Origin: an uncultured Collinsella sp.
GTDB taxonomy: Bacteria; Actinomycetota; Coriobacteriia; Coriobacteriales; Coriobacteriaceae
Length of the DNA: 23,300 bases
Assembly (NCBI GenBank): GCA_900545555.1
Contig: UQZI01000031.1
Coordinates: 1 to 23,300, forward strand
Direction: 5' to 3'
Within the stretch, counting starts at the first letter, position 1, and every line of letters begins with the position of its first letter. Below are positions 14,939 through 21,833 of the stretch, one piece after another. The notes beneath the pieces were generated by a model, which saw only the letters and a list, made by a program, of their open reading frames with translations, made no database searches and was not told where the DNA came from. Made by a program: the position numbers and the translations under genes.

Positions 14939-15725
14939 GCTCTCGCACGTCAAAAAGACCTTTAACAAGGGCACCGTCACCGAAAAGCGCGCGCTCACCG
15001 GCGTCGACCTCACCCTTAACGACGGCGACTTTGTGACCGTGATCGGCGGCAACGGTGCCGGCAAGTCCACGCTGCTCAATATGATCGCCGGCGTGTATCC
15101 GCTCGATTCGGGCGTTATTGAGCTCGACGGCAACGATATCTCGCGTCTGAGCGAGTCGCAGCGCGCCAAGTACCTGGGCCGTGTGTTCCAGGACCCCATG
15201 CGCGGCACCGCAGCCGACATGCAGATCGCCGAGAACCTGGCCCTCGCCAAGCGCCGTGGCCAGCGTCGCGGCCTTTCGTGGGGCGTCACCAAGGCCGAGA
15301 AGGACGAGTACGTTGAGCTGCTCAAGCGTCTGGACCTTGGTCTGGATACGCGCCTTAACGCTAAGGTCGGCCTGCTCTCGGGCGGCCAGCGCCAGGCACT
15401 CACCCTGCTGATGGCCACGCTCACCAAGCCGCGCCTGCTGCTGCTCGACGAGCACACGGCGGCCCTCGACCCCAAGACGGCATCAAAGGTGCTCAACCTG
15501 ACCGAGGAGATCGTCGACGAGAACCACCTGACCACGCTCATGGTCACGCACAACATGAACGACGCCATCCGTCTGGGCAACCGTCTGATCATGATGCACG
15601 AGGGTCACGTGATCTACGACGTGGCAGGCGACGAGAAGAAGTCGCTCACCGTGGCCGACCTGCTGCAGAAGTTTGAGGAGGTCTCGGGCGGCGAGCTCGC
15701 CAACGACCGCATGCTGCTGAGCTAA
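14931..15725 (+). CDS. ABC transporter ATP-binding protein, TrpZ-like
   Basis: A 264-residue ATPase energising the importer at the inner face of the membrane. Walker A GGNGAGKST (39-47), Q-loop VFQDP (85-89), signature LSGGQ (149-153), Walker B LLLLDE (169-174) with catalytic E174, D-loop AALD (177-180) and switch H207 are all present. I choose the ATG at 14931 with GAGG 3-7 nt upstream; an ATG at 14922 directly abuts GGGGG with no spacing and is less likely. The start lies within the last codons of the permease gene. A GGGACAG hairpin begins at its stop codon. Confidence 0.94.
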   Translation: MLKLSHVKKTFNKGTVTEKRALTGVDLTLNDGDFVTVIGGNGAGKSTLLNMIAGVYPLDSGVIELDGNDISRLSESQRAKYLGRVFQDPMRGTAADMQIAENLALAKRRGQRRGLSWGVTKAEKDEYVELLKRLDLGLDTRLNAKVGLLSGGQRQALTLLMATLTKPRLLLLDEHTAALDPKTASKVLNLTEEIVDENHLTTLMVTHNMNDAIRLGNRLIMMHEGHVIYDVAGDEKKSLTVADLLQKFEEVSGGELANDRMLLS

Positions 15726-15765
15726 AACCTGCCAAAAAGGGACAGGTTTATTTTGGCAGGTTTTA
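15723..15765 (+). repeat. GGGACAG-type hairpin, terminator of the importer operon
   Basis: A perfect 15-bp stem (15723-15737 with 15751-15765) encloses a 13-nt loop with AGGGACAGGTTTA. The left arm begins with the TAA stop codon of the ATPase gene and the right arm ends in TTTTA. It shares the core GGGACAGG with elements at 16688 and 19401. Confidence 0.8.
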
Positions 15766-15779
15766 TCTGCACAAACGTC

Positions 15780-15819
15780 AAAACCGCCGCAAAGGAGCAG
15801 ATACCTTTGCGGCGGTTTT
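15780..15819 (+). repeat. Second tandem hairpin, AAAGG-loop-CCTTT type
   Basis: A perfect 16-bp stem (15780-15795 with 15804-15819) encloses the 8-nt loop AGCAGATA. The arms (ACCGCCGCAAAGG) are like those of the elements at 16688 and 19401, and the loop keeps a trace of the GGACAG core. It ends in TTTTC. It stands 14 bp after the preceding hairpin. Confidence 0.78.
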
Positions 15820-15841
15820 CGCTAACCCCCATATCGAGCAC

Positions 15842-15877
15842 AGAAGCCCGTCCGAATTTGATCGGACGGGCTTCTTG
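15842..15877. terminator. Third hairpin, upstream of mscS
   Basis: A perfect 14-bp stem (15842-15855 with 15862-15875) and a 6-nt loop, ending CTTCTTG. It has no GGGACAG core. It lies 41 bp ahead of the mscS start, so it could end read-through or lie in the mscS leader; no promoter is evident between it and the ribosome binding site. Confidence 0.65.
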
Positions 15878-15918
15878 ATGGGTATCATGGTTGAACGATC
15901 ATTAGGAGGTTTCCCTAC

Positions 15919-16686
15919 ATGGAATTGTTTGAGCCGATTCTTCATTTCTTTGCACAACGATGGGTCCACAACATCATCTGGGCAGGTATCTTGGCCATCG
16001 GCACCGCCGTTGCCGCCAAGGTCGCGTCCAAGACCCTGTACCACCTGCTCAACCGCGACGATAACCCACTCCCTTCATCAAGCATCTTCATCAACATCGC
16101 GCGCGCCGTCATTTGGATGATCGGCGGCAGCTTTATCCTCGACAACTGCTTTGGCATTAATGCAAACGCCCTCGTCGCCGCTCTCGGCGTCGGCGGCATC
16201 GCCATCTCACTCGGCTTTCAGGACACGCTTTCAAACCTCATCGGCGGCATGCAGGTGACGTTTATGGGCATTGTCAAACCCGGCGACAATATCGAGGTCG
16301 GCGGCGTGTCTGGCGTGGTCCAAGATATCACCTGGCGCCATACGACCATCGAAGATGCCTGCGGGCAGACCATCATCGTCCCCAACTCCAACATCTCCAA
16401 GAACACGCTCGTGCATTTGATGCCCTTTGGGCGCGTGGCCGTCCCCGTCGCGGTCAAGGACACGTCCAAGTGGGCTTCACTGGACGCGCTGGCAGATGAG
16501 CTCACCGACGCCACCAAGGCCGCCGTGCTTCCCATCTCGGGCTTTGACAAGGAGCCCTACGTGCTCTTTAGCGAGATCGGCGACTTTGGCATCAAGGGCA
16601 AAATCATCTTTATCGTCAGCGACGACAGCACCACTTTCACCGCCGCCGACGCCTGCATTCGCGCCATCGCCCCCATCATCGCCTAA
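15919..16686 (+). CDS. mscS: Small-conductance mechanosensitive channel, MscS family
   Basis: A 255-residue channel that opens under membrane tension to release solutes on osmotic down-shock. Three hydrophobic segments lie at about 17-37, 56-75 and 80-110. The third, ALVAALGVGGIAISLGFQDTLSNLIGG, is the pore-lining helix with the small-residue glycine/alanine pattern and the Q-D-x-x-x-N kink. The beta domain follows (VKPGDNIEVGGVSGVVQDITWRHTTIEDACGQTIIVPNSNI), then a shortened alpha/beta domain, making it slightly shorter than E. coli MscS (286). AGGAGGT lies 8 nt upstream of the ATG. It seems monocistronic, with hairpins on both sides. Confidence 0.95.
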   Translation: MELFEPILHFFAQRWVHNIIWAGILAIGTAVAAKVASKTLYHLLNRDDNPLPSSSIFINIARAVIWMIGGSFILDNCFGINANALVAALGVGGIAISLGFQDTLSNLIGGMQVTFMGIVKPGDNIEVGGVSGVVQDITWRHTTIEDACGQTIIVPNSNISKNTLVHLMPFGRVAVPVAVKDTSKWASLDALADELTDATKAAVLPISGFDKEPYVLFSEIGDFGIKGKIIFIVSDDSTTFTAADACIRAIAPIIA

Positions 16687-16687
16687 T

Positions 16688-16724
16688 CCACCACAAAGGG
16701 GACAGGCACCTTTGTGGTGGTTTT
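16688..16724 (+). repeat. GGGACAG-type hairpin, mscS terminator
   Basis: A perfect 12-bp stem (CCACCACAAAGG, 16688-16699, with 16709-16720), loop GGACAGGCA and TTTT tail, one base after the mscS stop codon. It is nearly identical to the element at 19401. Confidence 0.85.
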
Positions 16725-16745
16725 CATCCGTGGTACCATGGTTCA

Positions 16746-16763
16746 TATAGTTGTTTAAACGAC
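16746..16763. promoter_or_regulatory. Candidate -10 and overlapping palindrome ahead of the ParB/BMP gene
   Basis: TATAGT (16746-16751) is a plausible -10 with no clear -35. It overlaps GTTGTTTAAACGAC (16750-16763), a 14-bp palindrome with a single mismatched pair, located right before the AAGGGAGC ribosome binding site. Its position suits a repressor. Confidence 0.35.
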
Positions 16764-16778
16764 TAAGGGAGCAAAACT

Positions 16779-18695
16779 ATGGAAGAGGCCTATCGTCAAG
16801 CACGCAAGCGCGGCGAGCAAGGACGTCGACGCGCCATTAGTCAAAGCGAGCATCCGTACCTCACGGACCTCGATAGCTTGGTTGCCCAGCTTCCCTTAGG
16901 CCAACGAGAGAATGTCGGCCTGAGGGATATTCCGCTCGAAATGGTCGTCGGCACGGTCACCAAAGGCCGTCAGTCTGCCTTTTCGTGTAACTTTATGCCT
17001 CTGCTGCCGTTTAACACCGAGTTCGCCCGCAAGTGGTCCAACCTCTATGACATCCAGGTGACCGAGGGCTATCGCGACCCCATCATCGTCACCGAGTTCA
17101 TGCATCGGTTCTACGTCCAAGAGGGCAACAAGCGCGTCAGCGTCCTCAAATTCCTGGACGCTCCAACGGTTTCGGCTAAAGTCACCCGTCTCTACCCCGG
17201 CAAATGGGATTCCGTCGAAAGCCGCCTGTACGGTGAGTTCTGCGCGTTTTGGCGCGTCTGCCCCCTATACGAGATCGAGTTCTCGCGCGAGGGAAGCTAC
17301 GAAACGCTCGCCAAGATGCTCGGCCAGGACCTTGTCGAAAAGTGGCCACAGAAAAAGGTCGACTACCTGCGCCACACCTTCCTACTCTTTAAGCGTGCCT
17401 ACCTTCGCGCGGGCGGCGACCACCTGGACATTACGCCCGCCGACGCCATGCTCGTCTACCTCAATGTGTACAACCAGGACCGCCTGCTGGATACGCCGAC
17501 GGATATCGTCGTAAACCGCCTGTGCAAGATTTGGCGCGAGCTGGTCATTGCCGGCAAAAATGACGAGGACAAGGTCGATCTTGTCGAAGCCCCTCAACCC
17601 AACGAGGAAGAGTCGCCCGCCAAGTCCACCTCCGGCGTGCTCAACTTCTTTATGGGCAAGACCGTCTATTCGGCGGCCAACCCCCTACGCGTCGCCTTTA
17701 TCCATGAATTCCCCTGTGCGACGTCGAGCTGGGACAGCCTGCACGACCAAGGGCGTCAGTATCTCGATGAGCACTTTGGCGGTATCGTGCACACCGAGGC
17801 GTTCGAGGACTGCCACGATCCGGACGTGTTCTATGCCGCCGTAGAAACTGCCGTTAAGCACGGGGTGAACGTCATCTTCTCGACTTCGCACCGCCTAATG
17901 GAATACACGCTCAGGGCTGCCGTTGAGTATCCCCAGGTGCGATTCCTCAACTGCTCTATCGGCCTTCCCCACCAAAGCGTGCGTTCGTACTTTGGCAAGA
18001 TGTACGAGGCCAAATTCCTACTGGGCGCCCTTGCGGCCAGCATGGCGGATAACCACCGCATCGGTTACCACGCGTCGGTCTTCGCCTCGGGCGCGCTTAG
18101 CGAGATCAACGCCTTTGCCATCGGCGCCTCGCTGCTCGACCCCCGCGCGCAAATTATCCTGACCTGGGGCGATGTGCCCGCTGGAGGCCTTGCCGAGGCC
18201 ATGTGCCGCGAAGGCGTGAGTGTTATGACCGGCGCCGACATGTCAAAGTCGCTCGAAGACCCCACGGCCTACGGACTCCACCGCCTGGTCGATGGCAAGG
18301 TCGTCGGCATCGCCATGCCGGTATGGAACTGGGGTCGATACTACGAGCTTATCGTGCGAAGTCTGCTACATGGCACCTGGGATGAGACCAGTGACGACAG
18401 CCAGGTTCGCGCCGTCAACTACTGGTACGGCATGAGTTCCGGCGTTATCGATATCCGTTATGCTCCGGGCCTGCCCTACCAGACGCGCAAGCTTGTTCAG
18501 CTCCTCCGCAATGGCATCGTCGAGGGCTCCATTAATCCCTTTGGCGGCGAACTCCATAGCCAAGACGGCGTGGTGCAGATCGAGGGCTTTCCCCCACTGC
18601 CGAGCACGCAGATTGTCGAGATGAATTGGCTGGCGGACAACGTGGTGGGCACCATTCCGCAGCTCGACGATGAGCCGAAAGTCCCTGTCCTATGA
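16779..18695 (+). CDS. ParB-like domain fused to cytosolic BMP/PnrA-type ligand-binding domain
   Basis: A 638-residue two-part protein. Residues 1-30 are basic and helical. Residues 45-140 look like a ParB/Srx-fold domain: LRDIPLEMVVGT, RDPIIVTEFMHRFYVQEGNKRVSVLKFL, where E115-G-N-K-R resembles the nucleotide-binding E/D-G-x-R motif of ParB-like proteins. Residues 160-265 are mostly helical. After a polar linker (269-285) residues 302-620 match the periplasmic-binding fold of the BMP family (Med/PnrA nucleoside receptors): LRVAFIHE, GVNVIFSTS, YFGKMYEAKFLLGALAASM, RIGYHASV, GVSVMTGADMS. There is no signal peptide or lipobox, so unlike true PnrA this one stays in the cytosol and probably senses a nucleoside-like ligand. 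The ATG at 16779 has AAGGGAGC 8 nt upstream. Its stop overlaps the start of the phosphoesterase (ATGA). The function is unknown; the domain calls are by eye. Confidence 0.78.
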   Translation: MEEAYRQARKRGEQGRRRAISQSEHPYLTDLDSLVAQLPLGQRENVGLRDIPLEMVVGTVTKGRQSAFSCNFMPLLPFNTEFARKWSNLYDIQVTEGYRDPIIVTEFMHRFYVQEGNKRVSVLKFLDAPTVSAKVTRLYPGKWDSVESRLYGEFCAFWRVCPLYEIEFSREGSYETLAKMLGQDLVEKWPQKKVDYLRHTFLLFKRAYLRAGGDHLDITPADAMLVYLNVYNQDRLLDTPTDIVVNRLCKIWRELVIAGKNDEDKVDLVEAPQPNEEESPAKSTSGVLNFFMGKTVYSAANPLRVAFIHEFPCATSSWDSLHDQGRQYLDEHFGGIVHTEAFEDCHDPDVFYAAVETAVKHGVNVIFSTSHRLMEYTLRAAVEYPQVRFLNCSIGLPHQSVRSYFGKMYEAKFLLGALAASMADNHRIGYHASVFASGALSEINAFAIGASLLDPRAQIILTWGDVPAGGLAEAMCREGVSVMTGADMSKSLEDPTAYGLHRLVDGKVVGIAMPVWNWGRYYELIVRSLLHGTWDETSDDSQVRAVNYWYGMSSGVIDIRYAPGLPYQTRKLVQLLRNGIVEGSINPFGGELHSQDGVVQIEGFPPLPSTQIVEMNWLADNVVGTIPQLDDEPKVPVL

Positions 18696-19402
18696 AAATC
18701 CTTGCCATAGCCGATACCGAAGAACGATGCCTTTGGGAGTGCTTTCGCAAGGAACGCTTTGAGGGCGTCGACCTGATTTTGTCCGCCGGCGATCTGGACC
18801 CGGACTATCTTGAGTTTTTGGTCACGGTCATCAACAAACCGCTCATCTACGTGCGCGGCAATCACGATGACCGCTACGCACGTCATGCACCGGGCGGATG
18901 TATCTGCGTAGAAGACAGCGTGTACACGTACCGAGGGATTCGCATTGCGGGCCTTGGCGGGTCCATGCGTTATCGCGACGGCGCCAACATGTACACCGAA
19001 CGCGAGATGTCCAAGCGCATGCGTAAGCTGTCGCGTAAGGTTAGGATGGTCGGCGGGTGCGACATTCTGCTTACCCATGCACCCGCCGCCGGTATGGGCG
19101 ATCTGGATGATCTACCGCATCGAGGATTCGAATGCTTTAACACGGCACTCGAATCCTGGAATCCCGACTACATGGTGCACGGGCATGTGCACCAAAGCTA
19201 CGGTTACGATTTTCAGCGCGAGCGGCAGCATGTGTGCGGAACGACGATCATCAACGCCTGCGGCTATACGCAGTTTGAACTCGACGAGACGCGCTACCCC
19301 ATCCGTGGCTGGCAGGCAGCCTGGCTCAACTCGCAAACCATGCGCCGCGAGCTCAAGCGCCACGAGGCCATCGAGTCCTCAACCGCCAGAACCCCCTGGT
19401 AA
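18692..19402 (+). CDS. Calcineurin-like metallophosphoesterase, variant first motif
   Basis: A 236-residue cytosolic phosphoesterase with a binuclear metal site. Motifs in order: IADTEE (6-11, D8), GDLDPDY (33-39, D34), GNHDD (56-60, N57/H58), LLTHAP (127-131, H129) and HGHVH (163-167, H165/H167). The usual first motif is D-x-H; here it is D-T-E, so a metal-ligand histidine is replaced by E10. The class includes phosphodiesterases, nucleotide pyrophosphatases and 2',3'-cyclic phosphodiesterases; the substrate cannot be told. The ATG overlaps the stop of the ParB/BMP gene by four bases (ATGA), indicating translational coupling and probably a shared process. The C-terminal tail (RRELKRHEAIESSTARTPW) is variable. 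A GGGACAG hairpin starts at the stop codon. Confidence 0.87.
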   Translation: MKILAIADTEERCLWECFRKERFEGVDLILSAGDLDPDYLEFLVTVINKPLIYVRGNHDDRYARHAPGGCICVEDSVYTYRGIRIAGLGGSMRYRDGANMYTEREMSKRMRKLSRKVRMVGGCDILLTHAPAAGMGDLDDLPHRGFECFNTALESWNPDYMVHGHVHQSYGYDFQRERQHVCGTTIINACGYTQFELDETRYPIRGWQAAWLNSQTMRRELKRHEAIESSTARTPW

Positions 19403-19439
19403 CCGCCACAAAAGGGACAGGCACCTTTGTGGTGGTTTT
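19401..19439 (+). repeat. GGGACAG-type hairpin after the phosphoesterase
   Basis: Arms 19401-19415 and 19424-19437 pair with one G-U and one bulged A, around the loop GACAGGCA... with TTTT at the end. It overlaps the last two bases of the TAA stop codon and is nearly the same sequence as 16688-16724. Confidence 0.82.
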
Positions 19440-19452
19440 GGCCCGAAATAGC

Positions 19453-19492
19453 AAGAAACCCGGTCCTGCACGAGACAGAACCGGGTTTCTTT
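19453..19492. terminator. Bidirectional terminator between converging operons
   Basis: AAGAAACCCGGT (19453-19464) and ACCGGGTTTCTT (19480-19491) form a perfect 12-bp stem extended by a CTG/CAG inner pairing. T-rich tails are present on both strands (TTTCTTTAG; on the minus strand TTTCTTGC). It ends the rplKA transcript from the right and backs up the phosphoesterase terminator from the left. Confidence 0.82.
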
Positions 19493-19527
19493 AGCAATGC
19501 TTGCTTTGTTCAGGCAGTAACTGTTAG

Positions 19528-20235
19528 TTACTCAGCCAGGAAGTCACGCTGGACAGCGGGATCGACCTTGACGCCAGGGCCCATGGTGGAAGACACGGAG
19601 ATGGACTTGACGTACTTGCCCTTAGCAGAAGAGGGCTTGACGCGCAGGATCTCGGTGTACAGGGCAGCGTAGTTCTCGACGAGCTGCTGCTCAGAGAACG
19701 ACTTCTTGCCCAGGGGCACGTGGCAGATGCCGTAACGGTCGGCGCGATACTCAACGCGGCCGGCCTTGAGCTCGGAGACCATCTTGGCGACGTCCATGGT
19801 CACGGTGCCGAGCTTGGGGTTCGGCATGAGGCCACGGGGACCAAGGATCTTACCGATGCGGCCAACCTTGGCCATCATGTTCGGCGTAGCGATAGCGGCG
19901 TCGAAGTTGATCTCGCCCTTCTGGATCTGGGCGACGAGCTCGTCGGAACCGATGATGTCGGCACCGGCAGCCTCGGCCTCGCGGGCCTTCTCGCCCTCGG
20001 CGAAGACGGCAACACGAACGGTCTTGCCGGTGCCATGGGGCAGGGAGATGGAACCACGGATGTTCTGGTCAGCCTTACGAGTATCGATGCCCAGACGGAA
20101 GTGGGCCTCGACGGTCTCGTCGAACTTGGCGGTGTCGAGCTCCTTGATGAGCTTGGCAGCCTGAAGGGGGGTGTAGAGCGTGGCGCGGTCGATCTTCTCG
20201 GCAGCGGCGTTATAGCTCTTACCATGCTTAGCCAT
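19528..20235 (-). CDS. rplA: 50S ribosomal protein L1
   Basis: A 235-residue L1 (uL1), which builds the mobile L1 stalk on 23S rRNA and in many bacteria represses its own operon by binding its mRNA. The signature region GRIGKILGPRGLMPNPKLGTVT is intact, as are SISLPHGTGK and IRGSISLP. MAKHGKSY is chosen as start (20235) because AGGAGGT ends 8 nt upstream; an ATG two codons earlier is too close to that site. Preceded by rplK across a 117-bp spacer with three small hairpins. Confidence 0.98.
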   Translation of the reverse strand: MAKHGKSYNAAAEKIDRATLYTPLQAAKLIKELDTAKFDETVEAHFRLGIDTRKADQNIRGSISLPHGTGKTVRVAVFAEGEKAREAEAAGADIIGSDELVAQIQKGEINFDAAIATPNMMAKVGRIGKILGPRGLMPNPKLGTVTMDVAKMVSELKAGRVEYRADRYGICHVPLGKKSFSEQQLVENYAALYTEILRVKPSSAKGKYVKSISVSSTMGPGVKVDPAVQRDFLAE

Positions 20236-20259
20236 GTGCATTACCTCCTGTGGTTAAAC

Positions 20260-20333
20260 GGGCGTGAGCCCTCCCACATCGTATCGTGTGCCCTATTGCA
20301 CACATATAACGGGCGCCCCGGTCGGAGCACCCG
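20260..20333 (-). promoter_or_regulatory. Structured rplK-rplA spacer, possible L1 autoregulatory site
   Basis: The spacer RNA on the minus strand can form three hairpins: an 8-bp stem with ACGGGTGC/GCGCCCGT arms (about 20307-20333), GTGTGC-N6-GCACAC (20286-20303) and GGGC-N4-GCCC (20260-20271), the last just ahead of the rplA ribosome binding site. L1 is known to control the L11-L1 operon through such mRNA structures. The identity as an L1 target is an inference. Confidence 0.4.
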
Positions 20334-20352
20334 TCATTACCTAAAGAAATCG

Positions 20353-20781
20353 CTACTCAGCGATGGTGACGCCCATGGAGCGGGCGGTACCGGCGATGAT
20401 CTTCTTGGCGGCGTCAATGTCGTTGGCATTGAGGTCCGGCATCTTGATCTCGGCGATCTTGGTGAGCTGCTCCTGGGAGAGCTGACCGACCTTGTCGGCC
20501 TGGGGCTTAGCGGAACCAGACTTGAGGTTCAGCTCCTTCTTGATGAGGTGAGCCGCCGGCGGGGTCTTGGTGATGAAGGAGAAGGACTTATCCTCGTAGA
20601 CAGAGATCTCAACGGGGATGATGTCGCCCTTCTTGTCCTGCGTCTCGGCGTTAAAGGCCTGGCAGAACTGCATGATGTTCACGCCAGCAGCGCCCAGAGC
20701 GGGGCCGACGGGAGGAGCGGGGTTAGCTGCACCAGCAGGAATCTGGAGCTTAATGACGTTGGCAACCTTCTTCTCAGCCAT
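20353..20781 (-). CDS. rplK: 50S ribosomal protein L11
   Basis: A 142-residue L11 (uL11), part of the GTPase-associated centre and needed for stringent-response activation. IKLQIPAGAANPAPPVGPALGAAGVNIMQFC is the classic N-terminal proline-rich signature and KTPPAAHLIKKE follows. The start is the ATG at 20781, six nt after AAAGGA; an ATG two codons earlier abuts that site. The 120-bp gap from nusG (20782-20901) contains a GTGCTTCT direct repeat and a small hairpin (GTGCTT/AAGTAC) on the minus strand but no strong terminator, so read-through from nusG is likely. Confidence 0.98.
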   Translation of the reverse strand: MAEKKVANVIKLQIPAGAANPAPPVGPALGAAGVNIMQFCQAFNAETQDKKGDIIPVEISVYEDKSFSFITKTPPAAHLIKKELNLKSGSAKPQADKVGQLSQEQLTKIAEIKMPDLNANDIDAAKKIIAGTARSMGVTIAE

Positions 20782-20901
20782 GGTCATTCCTTTCGAATCA
20801 CGAGTGTGAAGTACTTGCTATATCGTAAGCACGCACGTGTTAGAAGCACTCCTGAGATGAGCAGTCACAGAAGAAGCACGCTCGCGCGAACGGACGAAAA
20901 C

Positions 20902-21438
20902 TTAAGCGATGACAGCGACCTGGTTAAAGTCGAGCTCGACCGGCGTCTCGCGGCCAAAGATCATCAGCGTGACCTTGAGCTTGCCTGCCTCGGTGTTAAC
21001 CTCGGAGACCTTGCCATCAAAGTCGGTAAGCGGACCATCGGTAACGCGGACGGACGTACCGACCTCAATATCAACCGACGTACGCTTGGGCGAATCGCCC
21101 TTACCGGGACGACGAGTCATCTTATTGTACTCGTCGCGAGAAAGCGGAGCGGGCTTGCCATTGCCGCCCAGGAAACCGGTGACGCCGGGCGTGTTGCGAA
21201 CACACGTCCAAGCATCGTCATCCATCTCCATGCGAACCAGGACATAACCAGGGAAAATCTTGGAATCCTTGGTCTCGCGCTTGCCACCCTCTTTGATCTC
21301 GGTGACGCGCTCCATAGGAATCTCGATATCAAAGATACGGTCCTGCATGCCCATGGTCTCGATGCGATGCTCGAGATCGGACTTAACGCGGTTCTCGTAT
21401 CCAGAGTAAGTGTGAACGACGTACCAACGCTTAGACAT
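20902..21438 (-). CDS. nusG: Transcription elongation/antitermination factor NusG
   Basis: A 178-residue factor that binds RNA polymerase and links it to Rho or to ribosomes. The NGN domain opens with WYVVHTYSGYENRVKSDLEHRI and contains KIFPGYVLVRMEMDDDAWTCVRNTPGVTGFLG. The C-terminal KOW domain (about 125-178) reads VRVTDGPLTDFDGKVSEVNTEAGKLKVTLMIFGRETPVELDF. It starts 3 bp after the secE stop codon with GAGGGG inside the end of secE as ribosome binding site, so secE and nusG are co-translated. Confidence 0.98.
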   Translation of the reverse strand: MSKRWYVVHTYSGYENRVKSDLEHRIETMGMQDRIFDIEIPMERVTEIKEGGKRETKDSKIFPGYVLVRMEMDDDAWTCVRNTPGVTGFLGGNGKPAPLSRDEYNKMTRRPGKGDSPKRTSVDIEVGTSVRVTDGPLTDFDGKVSEVNTEAGKLKVTLMIFGRETPVELDFNQVAVIA

Positions 21439-21441
21439 GGT

Positions 21442-21780
21442 TTAGCCCCTCAATCCAGAGAACAGAGCAAGAGCCTCGCCAAAGCCAGCATCGAGCAGAG
21501 CGATGACGACGCCGACGACAATCAGAGAAGCGCAAACGACGACCGAGTAGTTCACGAGTTCCTTCTTATCGGGCCACGTGACACGCTTCATCTCGGACTT
21601 CACCGAAGCGAAATACTTCTTGGTACGGGCGAAGAAACCAGGCTTCTCGTTCTTCTTGGACTTCGCAGCCTTCTCGTTCTTCTTGGCAACGGCCTTCTTG
21701 GCCTCAACCTTGGAGTTGGCGGCAGCGTTGTTGGCAGGTGCCGGCTGCTGAGCCTTCTTCTTGTTCTTCTTGTTGGCCAT
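21442..21780 (-). CDS. secE: Preprotein translocase subunit SecE
   Basis: A 112-residue SecE, the small clamp subunit of the SecYEG channel. The conserved core is FFARTKKYFASVKSEMKRVTWPDKKELVNYS (about 49-79) with one membrane helix at about 79-97. The first 46 residues are an unusually long, low-complexity tail of Lys, Ala and Asn, with about 15 lysines; other actinobacterial SecEs also carry such tails. The start is set by GGAGGT 7 nt upstream. Confidence 0.96.
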   Translation of the reverse strand: MANKKNKKKAQQPAPANNAAANSKVEAKKAVAKKNEKAAKSKKNEKPGFFARTKKYFASVKSEMKRVTWPDKKELVNYSVVVCASLIVVGVVIALLDAGFGEALALFSGLRG

Positions 21781-21803
21781 TTGGGTTACCTCCGCGCAAT
21801 GCG

Positions 21804-21833
21804 CTTATACATGAGTAAACCGTAAGCCCCCAA
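21804..21833 (-). promoter_or_regulatory. Candidate secE promoter overlapping upstream hairpin
   Basis: On the minus strand TTGGGG (21833-21828) and TATAAG (21809-21804) are 18 bp apart. The -35 is in the hairpin of 21820-21847. Transcription would begin about 17 nt ahead of the secE start codon. Confidence 0.38.

Noticed and set aside
19720..21825. A 701-codon open frame on the plus strand antisense to rplA, rplK, nusG and secE
   Set aside because: It mirrors well-established genes, has no ribosome binding site and crosses four gene boundaries. It stays open because the highly expressed genes beneath avoid the codons that would read as stops in that antisense frame.
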